From Mycobacterium sp. (GTDB taxonomy: Bacteria; Actinomycetota; Actinomycetes; Mycobacteriales; Mycobacteriaceae), in assembly GCF_002863225.1 (NCBI RefSeq), contig NZ_PKEK01000048.1:1-64000 (forward strand): a stretch of DNA of 64,000 nt, in the 5' to 3' direction. Shown piece by piece: positions 35,841 to 45,185 of the stretch. The notes under the pieces are model-generated. The model worked only from the letters and a program-made list of their open reading frames with translations. It did no database searches and was not told the origin of the DNA. A program made the translations under genes and the position numbers. How positions within the stretch are numbered: the stretch's first letter is position 1; each line of letters starts with the position of its first letter.

Positions 35841-36959
35841 TCAGCGGCGCAAGGTGATCAGCGGGATCGCCATCTCGACGGGTGTCGCACCGCCGTGCAT
35901 GCCCACCAACTGGGCAACCTCGGGCGGCTCGTGCCGGCTGGCCAGCACCGCGAGGTCGTCGTGGCAGATCACGACTACATCGCCGATTCGGGCCAGATGT
36001 TCGGGCCGGACCTGCCCGAACAGCCCGGCGGCGACGGCGTCATCGCGACCCAGGACGTCGGCCCGGCCCGCCAGCACTTCGGCCCAGGTTGCGATCACAT
36101 CCGGTGCGGCGCCGGATTCGGTGTGCAGGTAGCGGACCCGCGGTTCGCCGGCCACCAGTCGCACCCCGGCGGACAGTGGCGGATCGGTGTCGAGGTCCAC
36201 CCTGGCGTCGGCCGCGATGTTGAGGCCACCATGGTCTGCGGTGACCAGCAGCACGGCATCGGACGGCAGCGCGTCGAGCATTCTGGTCAACAGCGCGTCC
36301 ACGTAGCCGGCCGCGGCGTGCCACTCGGCTGACCCGACCCCGAACAGGTGTGCGGCGGTGTCGAGAGCAGAGGTGTAGGCATAGACCAATCCTGCTGAGG
36401 CGCTGACCTGTTCGCAGACCGCCCGGCCATAGTCGTCGTTGTGGTCGACCGGGCAGAACTGCGCGCCACGATAGGCGGCCTCGGTCAGCCCGCTGCCGAC
36501 GAACGGCGCGGGCAGCACCGCGCGGGCGTCGACACCGGACGCCCGCAGGCGCTCGAACCAGGTTGGGACGGGCTGCCATTGGGCCGGCGGCGGATCGTCA
36601 CGCCAGAAGATATGGGTGAGCACCCGAGCCGTCCCGGGCACGTTGAGCGTGAATCCCAGCAATCCGTGCCGGCCCGGACCCACCCCGGTGCCCAGCGACG
36701 CCAGACTGGTCGGCGTCGTCGAGGGAAACGTGCACACCAACTCGTCCAGCCTGCCCGCGGCGCGGGCCCACACCGAGGCGAGAAGTGGCGCACTGGGGGC
36801 CATTTCGGGTAGCAGATGCCAGCCCATCCCGTCGACCAACAGCACCACGACCCGCCGGACCTCACCGACCGACTCGGTCAGGTTCAGCGCGTCGGTCGCG
36901 TGCGGCACGGCGAGCAACGCGGCTGCCGCCGGCAGCACGTCGCAGATCGACGCCGCCAC
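35841..36959 (-). CDS. Alkaline phosphatase-superfamily phosphodiesterase / nucleotide pyrophosphatase
   Basis: A 372-residue cytoplasmic-type protein of the type I phosphodiesterase/NPP group. Metal and nucleophile sites: VVVLLVDGMGWHLL (Asp), CTFPSTTPTSLASLGTG (Thr nucleophile), YTSALDTAAHLFG (Asp, His), LLVTADHGGLNI (Asp, His) and MHGGATPVEMAIPLI (His). No signal peptide. Substrate unknown. GTG 36959 starts 1 bp after the mtr stop, so it is the third gene of a leftward operon (hydrolase, mtr, this). Confidence 0.82.
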   Translation of the reverse strand: MAASICDVLPAAAALLAVPHATDALNLTESVGEVRRVVVLLVDGMGWHLLPEMAPSAPLLASVWARAAGRLDELVCTFPSTTPTSLASLGTGVGPGRHGLLGFTLNVPGTARVLTHIFWRDDPPPAQWQPVPTWFERLRASGVDARAVLPAPFVGSGLTEAAYRGAQFCPVDHNDDYGRAVCEQVSASAGLVYAYTSALDTAAHLFGVGSAEWHAAAGYVDALLTRMLDALPSDAVLLVTADHGGLNIAADARVDLDTDPPLSAGVRLVAGEPRVRYLHTESGAAPDVIATWAEVLAGRADVLGRDDAVAAGLFGQVRPEHLARIGDVVVICHDDLAVLASRHEPPEVAQLVGMHGGATPVEMAIPLITLRR

Positions 36960-36960
36960 G

Positions 36961-38343
36961 TCAGTCCGAGAGCCCCAGTAGGGCGTTCTCGACGACTTCG
37001 GGCAGCGCCGGGTGGATCCAGTACTGGCCCCGGGCCATGTCGTGGACGCTCAAACCGAATGTCATCGCCTGGATCAGCGGTTGAATGATCGACGAAGCCT
37101 GCTGTCCCATGATGTGTGCGCCGAGCAGGCGACCGCTCCGGGCGTCAGAGACAAGTTTGACGATGCCGGTGGTGTCTTCGGTGGCCCAGCCGTAGGCGAC
37201 GTCGGCGTAATCCTGCACTTTGCACGCTACGTCGAAACCCTGTGCCACGGCTTCGTTCTCGGTCAATCCGACGTACGCGATCTGCGGGTCGGTGAACACT
37301 GCCGCCGGCACGTAACGATGATCGGTGACGGCCATCGACGCCGTGTCGTCCCAGTCCAGCAGCAGGTTGCGCTGCACGACACGCGCTTCGTGATTTGCGA
37401 CGTGTTTGAGTTCGTACGGCGAGGACACGTCACCGAGCGCGAAAACGTTGCGCGCGCTGGTGCGTTGGTGTTCGTCGACGACGACACGGCGGTCGTCGAG
37501 CTCGACCCCGGCCTTCTCGGCGTCGAGCTGATCACCGTTGGAGCGCCGCCCGGTGGCCACCAGCACGGCGTCGGCCTGCAGCTCCGAGCCGTCGTCGAGT
37601 TCGAGCACGATGCCGGAGCGGTTCTCGTGCGAGCCGAGAATATTGCGGTGGCTGCGCACTTCCCACTTGCTGGACGCGATCCTGGTGAACCGACGCGACA
37701 GCGTGTCGTCGAGATGCCGGAGCAGCGAGCCGCCGCGGATCACCATCGTGATCCTCACTCCCAGCGCGGAGAAGATGTGCGCGAATTCGCATGCCACGAA
37801 ACCGCCGCCGACGATCACCATGTGCTTGGGCAGTTCGGGAATCCGCATGACGTCGTCGCTGGTGTAGTAATGCACCCCGCAGTCCAGGATGGCCGGCGGA
37901 ACTTGTGCGCGCGCACCCGCGGCGATCACCACCTGCTCGGCGGTGAACTCCATGCCGTCGTCGGTGCGCAATACGTAGTGGCCGTCGGCCTGGACCCCGG
38001 CGAACCGGGTGTGGGTGTCGTAGACGTCGATGTGTGGCTGGGCGCGGCGGTAATCCTCGCCGCCGATTGCGATCGGGTCGATGCGGCCGAAGACGCGCGA
38101 GACGATGTCGTCCCATCGCACCCGGTCGATGTGGGCGTCGATGCCGTAACGCGCCGAGTTGCGGATGATGTCGGCGACCTCGGCGGCGTAGACGAACATC
38201 TTGGTCGGAATGCAGCCGACGTTGAGGCAGGTGCCGCCGAAGGTGCCCTGCTCGCAGATCGCTACTCGCTTCTCGGCGTAGCGGCCATCGAGAATGCTGT
38301 TGCCGGAGCCGGTTCCGATGATCGCCAGGTCGTAGTTCTGCAT
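36961..38343 (-). CDS. mtr: Mycothione reductase
   Basis: A 460-residue FAD/NADPH disulfide reductase regenerating mycothiol from mycothione. FAD motif IIGTGSGNSILDGRYA, redox-active GGTCLNVGC (Cys spaced 4), NADPH domain VIVGGGFVACEFAHIF, FAD region NVFALGDVSSP, and active-site His in HPALPEVVENALLGL. ATG 38343 has GAAGGA 8 nt upstream; an open frame continues far upstream but is antisense noise. Follows the alpha/beta hydrolase as in Mtb (Rv2854-Rv2855). Confidence 0.95.
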   Translation of the reverse strand: MQNYDLAIIGTGSGNSILDGRYAEKRVAICEQGTFGGTCLNVGCIPTKMFVYAAEVADIIRNSARYGIDAHIDRVRWDDIVSRVFGRIDPIAIGGEDYRRAQPHIDVYDTHTRFAGVQADGHYVLRTDDGMEFTAEQVVIAAGARAQVPPAILDCGVHYYTSDDVMRIPELPKHMVIVGGGFVACEFAHIFSALGVRITMVIRGGSLLRHLDDTLSRRFTRIASSKWEVRSHRNILGSHENRSGIVLELDDGSELQADAVLVATGRRSNGDQLDAEKAGVELDDRRVVVDEHQRTSARNVFALGDVSSPYELKHVANHEARVVQRNLLLDWDDTASMAVTDHRYVPAAVFTDPQIAYVGLTENEAVAQGFDVACKVQDYADVAYGWATEDTTGIVKLVSDARSGRLLGAHIMGQQASSIIQPLIQAMTFGLSVHDMARGQYWIHPALPEVVENALLGLSD

Positions 38344-38354
38344 TCCGTAGTCCT

Positions 38355-39365
38355 TCAGCCGTTTTGGGAGGCGACGCCGGTGGCCGCACCCAAGTAGTCG
38401 TCCAACCAGGTGTCCAGCTGACGGTATGCAACACGTCGTGGCTGCGGCATCGACAGGAACACATCGTGTTTGGCATCGATCACCGGAACGATCGTGGTGC
38501 GATTGCCGATGCATCCGGCCCAGCGCGCGATGTGCTTGACGTCGAGAACGGCGTCGCCGTGTTGCAGCGCGACTGCGTCCGACGCCTCGATGACGCTGTG
38601 GTCGGAGCGCAAGATCAGGTTGGGCACGCCGACGTCGAGACCTCGGTGGAGTTTGATCTGGCCGGCCCGGACGGCCGACAACCAGCCGAAGGTGATAGGG
38701 AAGCCGCCCAACGGTTTCCACTGCAGGTTGTAGTCGAACTCGCCGTGATAGTCGCGATGCAGGCTGGCGCCGTAGCCACCGCCGGTCGGACTCGGCGCCC
38801 GCGCGACCCGCTTGTCGCCGAGGCGCGCGATCGCGGCGATCAACACTCTGGTCGGAGGCCAGCGCAGCGGCACCGGACCGGGCAGATCCAGGAACGGGCT
38901 GTTGAGCACCAGTCCGGCCACCCGGTTGCGTGCGGTCGCGCCGCGTCGCCGGAGCCGATCCAGCCACAGCGACACGATCAGTCCGCCGGCCGAGTGCCCG
39001 TACACGAGCACCGGTGGTGAGCCCGTTTCCCGGCCGATGATCTCCAGTGCCCGGTCGAGCTCGCGGTCGTAGTGGGCCAGATCGGTGGTGAAGTGCGGGG
39101 TCAGCCCGGGGCGCGAGGAGCGCCCGCACTTGCGGAGGTCGAGCGCGTAGAAGGCGAAGCCTCGACCGGCGAAGTGGTCGGCCAGCGAGGTGTGGAAGAA
39201 GTAGTCGGTGTACCCGTGCACCGCCAGGACTGCTCGGGCGGCCGGCGCCGCTTCGCCGCGTCGCAACAGCGTCGCGTCGACGAGGCCCTCGCCGTCGGGA
39301 TCCTCACCCAGCGGGATGGTGAGCTGCCAGTAGCCGGGCAGGACGTCGGGCTGCCAGCCAGTCAC
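38355..39365 (-). CDS. Alpha/beta hydrolase (Rv2854-like)
   Basis: A 336-residue serine hydrolase of the lysophospholipase/monoacylglycerol-lipase type. Oxyanion region AVHGYTDYFF, nucleophile elbow YGHSAGG, Asp in the NLILRSDHSVIEASD region, and His in DAKHDVFLS. No signal peptide. First gene of a leftward operon with mtr 11 bp downstream. The substrate is unknown; a lipid or mycothiol-conjugate ester are guesses. Confidence 0.85.
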   Translation of the reverse strand: MTGWQPDVLPGYWQLTIPLGEDPDGEGLVDATLLRRGEAAPAARAVLAVHGYTDYFFHTSLADHFAGRGFAFYALDLRKCGRSSRPGLTPHFTTDLAHYDRELDRALEIIGRETGSPPVLVYGHSAGGLIVSLWLDRLRRRGATARNRVAGLVLNSPFLDLPGPVPLRWPPTRVLIAAIARLGDKRVARAPSPTGGGYGASLHRDYHGEFDYNLQWKPLGGFPITFGWLSAVRAGQIKLHRGLDVGVPNLILRSDHSVIEASDAVALQHGDAVLDVKHIARWAGCIGNRTTIVPVIDAKHDVFLSMPQPRRVAYRQLDTWLDDYLGAATGVASQNG

Positions 39366-39386
39366 GCACGTCAGCTTAGAGGCCGG

Positions 39387-40595
39387 CTACCCCTGACCAG
39401 GGTAGGGCACCGCCGCGATCACGCCACCGCCGTTGAGCGGTGGCCCCAGCAGCACAACCGACGCGTCGGCGCCGGGGTCGTAGTCGAGCAACGACTCACC
39501 TGAGCCGCACGACACCGTGGCCTGCAGACGCAGATGGCTGCCGCTCACCCCGGTCACGTGGACACTGCTGTGCGGCGCCACCTCCGGCACCGACACCGGG
39601 GTCGTGGTGCCACCTACCCGGCTCAGTTTGCCGAGATACTCGCTGCCACAGGCGCCTTCGTCCTGGACGAAGATGCCCGCCGGCAACTGCCACGCGTTCA
39701 CGTCGCCGAGGTCCTGGTCGTGTCCGGTCAGTGGTGCGGTGAGCGCGGTGACGGGGTGGCCGTCGATGGGTACCAGCCACAGCCGTGGCAGGTAGTGGTC
39801 CAGGCACCGGGCCAGCACGACCGTCGACCCGGCGTCCCACCACCGCGCGGGTGCGCAGTCGTGGCCGCCCGGGACCGGCAGTACCTTGCCGGCCGCGCCG
39901 TCGTTGCCCATCAGAGCGAGGCCCGCGGCAGAGCCCAGCACCAGCTTGGTGCCGTCCGGCGTGGACAGAAACGATCCCTGGAATTCCGGTCCCACCGGAT
40001 AGGTGAGTTCGGGCTTGCCGGCCAGGTCGACCCGTCGGAGCGACGCCGGCTCGGTGTCGCGCCACTTGGCCAGCACGATGGCTTTGCCACGGGGACGTGA
40101 GTAGTGCGGGATGAGGTTGGAGCCGTCGACGGTGAATGACGTCTGTCGCCCGCTGTGCAGATCGACGGTCGTGACGGTGAGGCCCGCAGCCGTGTTCATG
40201 TACAGCAGCGCGTGGCTGCCGTCTCCCGACCAATCGCCCAGCATCATCGTCGGGCCGTCCCCCGACGGCGCGAAGGTGGCGATCGGGTAGCGACCCCCGT
40301 TCGGGTTGACCAGAAACAAGCTGGTGGGGACGCTGCCGACGGTCGGCTGGCCGGGCGGTGGCTCGCCGGAACCCCGGCCTGGGGCGGGGCTCCAGGTGGC
40401 CAGCATCCAGCCGGGACCCACCTGGCCCCACGGGATCGTGCCGAGAGCGGCCTCGACACCGTGCGCCGCGACCGTCGCGGAAGTCGATGTGGCGGCGGCG
40501 CCTGGTTCGTGCGGCGCGGGCTGGGTCGACGGGGTGCAGCCGACGACGAGGATTGCCGAAAGCGCTGCGATGGCTCCGCGATTTCGCCTGGTCAT
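39387..40595 (-). CDS. Predicted lipoprotein with beta-propeller-like repeats
   Basis: A 402-residue exported protein. ATG 40595 gives a lipoprotein signal peptide MTRRNRGAIAALSAILVVGC with lipobox Cys20, then a Pro/Ala/Thr-rich linker (about 21-60) and about 330 residues with repeated beta motifs (MMLGDWSGDGSHALLYM, KLVLGSAAGLALMGND, RLWLVPIDG) like a TolB/WD-type propeller. Two cysteine pairs may form disulfides. It is divergent from mqo (90-bp gap). Function unknown; possibly a cell-surface scaffold. Confidence 0.7.
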   Translation of the reverse strand: MTRRNRGAIAALSAILVVGCTPSTQPAPHEPGAAATSTSATVAAHGVEAALGTIPWGQVGPGWMLATWSPAPGRGSGEPPPGQPTVGSVPTSLFLVNPNGGRYPIATFAPSGDGPTMMLGDWSGDGSHALLYMNTAAGLTVTTVDLHSGRQTSFTVDGSNLIPHYSRPRGKAIVLAKWRDTEPASLRRVDLAGKPELTYPVGPEFQGSFLSTPDGTKLVLGSAAGLALMGNDGAAGKVLPVPGGHDCAPARWWDAGSTVVLARCLDHYLPRLWLVPIDGHPVTALTAPLTGHDQDLGDVNAWQLPAGIFVQDEGACGSEYLGKLSRVGGTTTPVSVPEVAPHSSVHVTGVSGSHLRLQATVSCGSGESLLDYDPGADASVVLLGPPLNGGGVIAAVPYPGQG

Positions 40596-40684
40596 CGCGA
40601 TAGCGTGGCAGACCGCGCGGGACGGCGGGCTGGATCGGCGGGGGATAGCCTGACCATCGACGAAGCCGCACATCAGTGGAGAGG

Positions 40685-42190
40685 ATGAACAGCTCGGTGC
40701 CAGGTCCGCAGCCCAGGGTTACCCCGAAGGTCGACGCCGTGCTGGTCGGGACCGGGATCATGAGCGCCACGCTGTCTGCGCTGTTGCGTCGGCTGGAGCC
40801 GGATTGGTCGATCACCGTCGTCGAACGACTCGACGGTGCCGCGGCCGAGAGCAGCGACCCGTGGCACAACGCCGGCACCGGGCACGCCGGCTTGTGCGAG
40901 CTGTTCTACACCCCGCAGCTGGCTGACGGCACGATCGACATCACCAAAGCGGTCCGGGTCAACGAGCAGTTTCAGGTGACCCGACAGTTCTGGGCTCACG
41001 CGGCCGACAGCGGCATGGTGTCCGACGTGCGGGCGTTTCTCAATTCCGTCCCGCACGTCAGCTTCGTCCAGGGCGCCGAGCGGGTCGACTATCTGCGCCG
41101 CCGGCGCGCGGCGCTGGCCGATAATCCGCTGTTCGCCCGGAACGAATTCGTCGAGGGCGCTGAGGAATTCGCCCGCCGGTTGCCCTATATGGCCGCCGAG
41201 CGGGATTTCTCCGAACCTGTCGCGTTGAACTGGGCCGCCGAAGGCACCGACGTCGACTTCGGTGCTCTTTCCCGGCAGCTCGTCGGCTACGGGGTCGCCA
41301 ACGGCACCACCGCGCTGTTCGGCCACGAGGTCCGCGGCCTGACCAGGCAGCGCGACGGCAGTTGGAGGCTGACCATTCGCAACCGGCGCAGCGGCAGCAG
41401 CCACAAGCTGGACGCCGCGTTCGTCTTCGTCGGCGCCGGGGGACAGGCGCTGCCGTTGCTGCAGAAGTCAGGCATCAAGGAGGCCAAGGGTTTTGGCGGC
41501 TTCCCGGTCGGCGGACGATTCCTGCGCAGCGGCAACCCGGCAATCACCGGCCGGCACCGCGCCAAGGTCTACGGCCTGCCCGCACCCGGCGCGCCGGGGA
41601 TGACAGCGGCGCACCTGGACACCCGCGTCGTGAACGGTAAGCCGTGGCTGATGTTCGGGCCGTTTGCCGGGTGGTCGCCGAAGTTCCTCAAGCACGGGCA
41701 TGTCAGCGATCTGCCCCGATCTGTCACACCCGCGAACCTGATGACGGTGGCCGGGGCTGGGCTCGGGCAGCGAGAGCTGATCCGCTACCTGATCGGGCAG
41801 CTGAGATCGACCAAGGCGACCCGTGTCGGAGCGCTACGCGAATTCGCCCCCAGCGCAGACGATTCCGATTGGGGCCTGATCACGTCCGGGCAGCGCGTCC
41901 AGGTCATCCGCCCGGACGGGCGCCGCGGTGGTCGGGTGGAGTTCGACACGACCGTGCTGACCGCCGCGGACGGCAGCATCGCCGGGCTGCTCGGCGCATC
42001 GCCGGGAGCATCGACGGCGGTGACGGCGATGCTCGATGTGCTGCAGCGCTGTTTCCCCGACCGGTATCGCAATTGGCTGCCGACGCTCACCGAGATGGTG
42101 CCGTCGCTGGGCGTCACCCTGTCCGACGAGCCCGCCTTGTACGAGGAGCTGCGGGCGTGGACCACCAAGGCGTTGGAGCTGGAGTCATGA
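40685..42190 (+). CDS. mqo: Malate:quinone oxidoreductase
   Basis: A 501-residue FAD membrane-associated enzyme oxidising malate to oxaloacetate with electrons to menaquinone. FAD motif [20 protein letters not shown], family blocks [45 protein letters not shown] and [21 protein letters not shown] 40685 lies within a purine-rich stretch (GGAGAGG); in-frame starts at 40676 and 40697 are possible. Corresponds to Rv2852c. Confidence 0.94.
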   Translation: MNSSVPGPQPRVTPKVDAVLVGTGIMSATLSALLRRLEPDWSITVVERLDGAAAESSDPWHNAGTGHAGLCELFYTPQLADGTIDITKAVRVNEQFQVTRQFWAHAADSGMVSDVRAFLNSVPHVSFVQGAERVDYLRRRRAALADNPLFARNEFVEGAEEFARRLPYMAAERDFSEPVALNWAAEGTDVDFGALSRQLVGYGVANGTTALFGHEVRGLTRQRDGSWRLTIRNRRSGSSHKLDAAFVFVGAGGQALPLLQKSGIKEAKGFGGFPVGGRFLRSGNPAITGRHRAKVYGLPAPGAPGMTAAHLDTRVVNGKPWLMFGPFAGWSPKFLKHGHVSDLPRSVTPANLMTVAGAGLGQRELIRYLIGQLRSTKATRVGALREFAPSADDSDWGLITSGQRVQVIRPDGRRGGRVEFDTTVLTAADGSIAGLLGASPGASTAVTAMLDVLQRCFPDRYRNWLPTLTEMVPSLGVTLSDEPALYEELRAWTTKALELES

Positions 42191-42228
42191 GCGATACGCG
42201 TGCGCACTCGGTGCTCGGGTATATCTGA
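42187..42228 (+). CDS. Possible 13-codon ORF between mqo and cysG
   Basis: Starts at ATG 42187 overlapping the mqo stop (ATGA) and ends TGA 42226, 5 bp before the cysG ATG; reads [13 protein letters not shown]. It could couple the two genes or be a scar of the genes that separate mqo and cysG in Mtb. Confidence 0.2.
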   Translation: MSDTRAHSVLGYI

Positions 42229-42233
42229 CGGAC

Positions 42234-43445
42234 ATGACGACCCCGGAGAACCCTTACCTCGTCGGGCTGCGGCTGGCCGGCAAGAAAGTCGTCATGGTCG
42301 GTGGTGGCAGCGTCGCGCAACGCCGGCTGCCTCTTCTGGTGGCCAGCGGCGCCGACATCCATGTCATCAGCCGTAGCGCCACCCGCGCGGTCGAGGCGAT
42401 GGATGGAATCACACTGTCGCTGCGCGATTACCGGGACGGCGACCTCGATGGCGCCTGGTACGCGATCGCGGCCACCGACGACGCACAGGTGAACGAGGCG
42501 ATCGTCGCCGAAGCCGAGCGCAACCGAATCTTCTGCGTGCGGGCCGACATCGCGATCGAGGGCAGCGCGGTGACCCCGGCGTCGTTCGAATACGCCGGCC
42601 TGTCGGTGGGTGTCCTGGCCGGCGGTGAGCACCGCCGGTCGGCGGGCATCCGCTCGGCGATCCGCGAGGCGCTGCAGCAGGGCGTCATCGCTCCGGAGAG
42701 CTTCGAGAGCGACGACGTGGTTCGCGGCGGGGTGGCGCTGATCGGCGGCGGTCCCGGCGATCCGGAGCTGATCACCGTGCGGGGCCGCCGGTTGCTCGCT
42801 CAGGCCGACGTGGTCGTGGCCGACCGGCTGGCACCGCCGGAACTCCTGGCCGAATTGGCACCCAGTGTCGAGGTGATCGACGCCGCCAAGATTCCCTATG
42901 GGCGGGCGATGGCCCAGGACGCCATCAATGCGGTGATGATCGAGCGCGCGCGGGCGGGCCACTTCGTGGTGCGCCTCAAGGGCGGCGACCCGTTCGTGTT
43001 CGCCCGCGGTTATGAGGAAGTGATCGCCTGCGTCGACGCCGGGATTCCAGTGACGGTTGTGCCGGGTGTGACCAGTGCCATAGCGGTGCCTGCTTCGGCG
43101 GGTGTGCCGGTCACCCACCGCGCGATCAACCACGAGTTCGTGGTGGTCAGCGGGCACTTGGCGCCGGACCACCCCGAATCGTTAGTGAATTGGGATGCGT
43201 TAGCAGCCATGACCGGAACCATCGTTTTGCTGATGGCGGTCGAGCGCATCGAACTCTTCGCCGAGGTCCTGCTAAAAGGCGGCCGACCTGCGGATACGCC
43301 GGTGGTTGTGGTTCAGCAGGGGACGACGGCCGCCGAGCACACGTTGCGGGCCACGCTGGCGGACGCGCCGGAGAAGATCCGATCGGAGGGCATTCGACCT
43401 CCCGCGATCGTCATAATCGGCTCGGTGGCGGCCTTCGGCATTTAA
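42234..43445 (+). CDS. cysG: Uroporphyrinogen-III C-methyltransferase / siroheme synthase
   Basis: A 403-residue fusion. N-terminal precorrin-2 dehydrogenase/ferrochelatase part (residues 1-150: KVVMVGGGSVAQRRLPLL) and C-terminal SUMT part (about 160-400: IGGGPGDPELITVRG, VRLKGGDPFVFARGYEE, VPGVTSAIAVPASAGVPVTH). It supplies siroheme for sulfite and nitrite reductases and precorrin-2 for cobalamin. ATG 42234 has no strong ribosome-binding site; ATATCT 7 nt upstream could be a -10. Rv2847c homologue; cobO and cobB, upstream in Mtb, are absent here. Confidence 0.93.
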   Translation: MTTPENPYLVGLRLAGKKVVMVGGGSVAQRRLPLLVASGADIHVISRSATRAVEAMDGITLSLRDYRDGDLDGAWYAIAATDDAQVNEAIVAEAERNRIFCVRADIAIEGSAVTPASFEYAGLSVGVLAGGEHRRSAGIRSAIREALQQGVIAPESFESDDVVRGGVALIGGGPGDPELITVRGRRLLAQADVVVADRLAPPELLAELAPSVEVIDAAKIPYGRAMAQDAINAVMIERARAGHFVVRLKGGDPFVFARGYEEVIACVDAGIPVTVVPGVTSAIAVPASAGVPVTHRAINHEFVVVSGHLAPDHPESLVNWDALAAMTGTIVLLMAVERIELFAEVLLKGGRPADTPVVVVQQGTTAAEHTLRATLADAPEKIRSEGIRPPAIVIIGSVAAFGI

Positions 43446-43450
43446 AAGTT

Positions 43451-43478
43451 CCCTAAGATTACTGTAGGGTAAGTTCTT
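43451..43478 (+). promoter_or_regulatory. efpA promoter region with inverted repeat
   Basis: CCCTA-9nt-TAGGG (43451-43469) overlaps a possible -10 TAGGGT (43465-43470), 8 nt before the efpA ATG. AAGTT flanks the repeat on both sides as a direct repeat. This could be the operator of a TetR-type regulator; leaderless start likely. Confidence 0.45.
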
Positions 43479-45080
43479 ATGACGGCTCTCAACGATGCAG
43501 AGCGGGCTGTCCAACGATGGACTACTGAACCCTCGAAGCGAGCAGTTCACATGCCCGATACGCACCCAGAAAAGACCGCCCCACAGCACGACGCTGCAGC
43601 CACGCCGACGAAGACGGCTCCGTGGATGCCGACGCGGCGATTCTTCACCGCGGTCATCGCGATCGCCGGTATGCAGCTGATGGCGACCATGGACGGCACC
43701 ATCGCGATCGTCGCCCTCCCCAAGATCCAGAACGAGCTGAGCCTGTCCGACGCCGGCCGTAGCTGGGTGATCACCGCCTACGTGCTGACCTTCGGCGGAC
43801 TGATGCTGCTGGGTGGGCGCCTCGGCGACACCATCGGCCGCAAACGGACCTTCATCGTCGGCGTCACCCTGTTCACCATCGCTTCCGCGCTGTGCGGCAT
43901 CGCCTGGGACGACGTCACCTTGGTGATCGCCCGGCTGCTGCAAGGTGTGGGCGCCGCGATCGCCTCGCCGACCGGTTTCGCGCTGGTCGCCACCACCTTC
44001 GCCAAGGGACCCGCCCGCAACGCCGCCACCGCGGTGTTCGGCGCGATGACCGGTGTCGGTTCGGTCGGTGGATTGGTCGTCGGTGGAGCGCTCACCGAGT
44101 TGTCCTGGCGCCTGGCGTTCTTGGTGAACGTCCCGATCGGGCTGGCGATGATCTACCTGGCCCGCACCGCGCTACGAGAGACCAACCGCGAGCGGATGAA
44201 GCTGGACGCGGGCGGCGCCGTCTTGGCGACCTTGGCCTGCACCGCCGCGGTGTTCGCGTTTTCGACTGGGCCCGAGGCCGGCTGGGTCTCGTTGCCCACC
44301 CTTGGCTGCGCCGGACTGGCCCTCGTGGCGTTCATCGCCTTCGCGTTCGTCGAGCGTTCCGCCGAGAACCCCGTCGTGCCGTTCGCGCTGTTCTTCGACC
44401 GCAACCGGCTGGCCACCTTCGTGGCGATCTTCATGGCCGGTGGGCTGTTGTTCACCGTCACCGTCCTGGTCGCGCTCTACGTGCAGGACATCATGGGCTA
44501 CAGCGCGCTGCGTGCCGGCGTCGGGTTCATCCCGTTCGCCATCGCGATGGGCATCGGACTGGGCGGCTCGTCGCAGCTGGTATCACGCTTCCAGCCCCGG
44601 GCCATCGTCATCGCCGGCGGCGCGCTGGTGGTCGGCGCGATGATCTACGGGTCGACGTTCAACGGCGCCATGCCGTACTTCCCGAACCTGATCGTTCCCG
44701 TCGTGATCGCCGGTATCGGCATCGGCATGGTCGTTGTCCCGGTGGCGCTGTCGGCGATCGCGGGCGTCGGCTTCGACCAGATCGGTCCCACCTCGGCGAT
44801 CGCGCTGATGCTGCAAAACCTCGGCGGCCCCGTCGTTCTCGCGATCATCCAGGCCGTCATCACGTCGCGCACGCTGTATCTCGGCGGTATCAACGGCCCG
44901 GTGAAGAACATGAACGCCGCGCAACTGCACGCCCTTGATCAGGGCTACACCTACGGGTTGCTGTGGGTTGCCGGTGTGACCGTCCTCGTCGGCGTGGTGT
45001 CGCTGTTCATCGGCTACACCGCCGAGCAGGTAGCGCACGCGCAGGAAGTCAAGGACGCCATCGACGCCGGCGAGCTCTAG
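43479..45080 (+). CDS. efpA: EfpA-type 14-helix MFS efflux transporter
   Basis: A 533-residue DHA2 (QacA-type) drug:H+ antiporter, orthologue of EfpA (Rv2846c), implicated in multidrug tolerance and lipid transport. Cytoplasmic N-terminus of about 50 residues, then 14 helices. Motif D1-like MQLMATMDGTIAIVALPKIQ, motif A GGRLGDTIGRKRTFI, motif C-like GAMTGVGSVGGLVVGGALTE, and the characteristic tail AQEVKDAIDAGEL. A hairpin follows. Confidence 0.95.
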   Translation: MTALNDAERAVQRWTTEPSKRAVHMPDTHPEKTAPQHDAAATPTKTAPWMPTRRFFTAVIAIAGMQLMATMDGTIAIVALPKIQNELSLSDAGRSWVITAYVLTFGGLMLLGGRLGDTIGRKRTFIVGVTLFTIASALCGIAWDDVTLVIARLLQGVGAAIASPTGFALVATTFAKGPARNAATAVFGAMTGVGSVGGLVVGGALTELSWRLAFLVNVPIGLAMIYLARTALRETNRERMKLDAGGAVLATLACTAAVFAFSTGPEAGWVSLPTLGCAGLALVAFIAFAFVERSAENPVVPFALFFDRNRLATFVAIFMAGGLLFTVTVLVALYVQDIMGYSALRAGVGFIPFAIAMGIGLGGSSQLVSRFQPRAIVIAGGALVVGAMIYGSTFNGAMPYFPNLIVPVVIAGIGIGMVVVPVALSAIAGVGFDQIGPTSAIALMLQNLGGPVVLAIIQAVITSRTLYLGGINGPVKNMNAAQLHALDQGYTYGLLWVAGVTVLVGVVSLFIGYTAEQVAHAQEVKDAIDAGEL

Positions 45081-45102
45081 CGCGTCGTCACAACCGCTCA
45101 GA

Positions 45103-45141
45103 AGCCACGGCTGTAGTCCCTCGAGGATCGCAGCCGTGGTT
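45103..45141 (+). terminator. Hairpin between efpA and proS
   Basis: An 11-bp stem AGCCACGGCTG (45103-45113) with CAGCCGTGGTT (45131-45141, one G-T pair), 17-nt loop, 22 bp after the efpA stop. Confidence 0.6.
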
Positions 45142-45171
45142 ACTGTTTGGCGGAGACCATTCACGAAAAGT

Positions 45172-45177
45172 TAGGCT
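45172..45177 (+). promoter_or_regulatory. Putative -10 of proS, leaderless
   Basis: TAGGCT is 8 nt before GTG 45186. The same TTAGGCT-8nt-GTG arrangement precedes pptH at 61466. Confidence 0.4.
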
Positions 45178-45185
45178 TGCCCGCT

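Noticed and set aside
36961..39129. Very long minus-strand frame that would extend Mtr by about 260 residues
   Set aside because: The extra part is antisense-type Arg/Pro-rich sequence within the hydrolase gene; the ATG at 38343 with GAAGGA matches the family.
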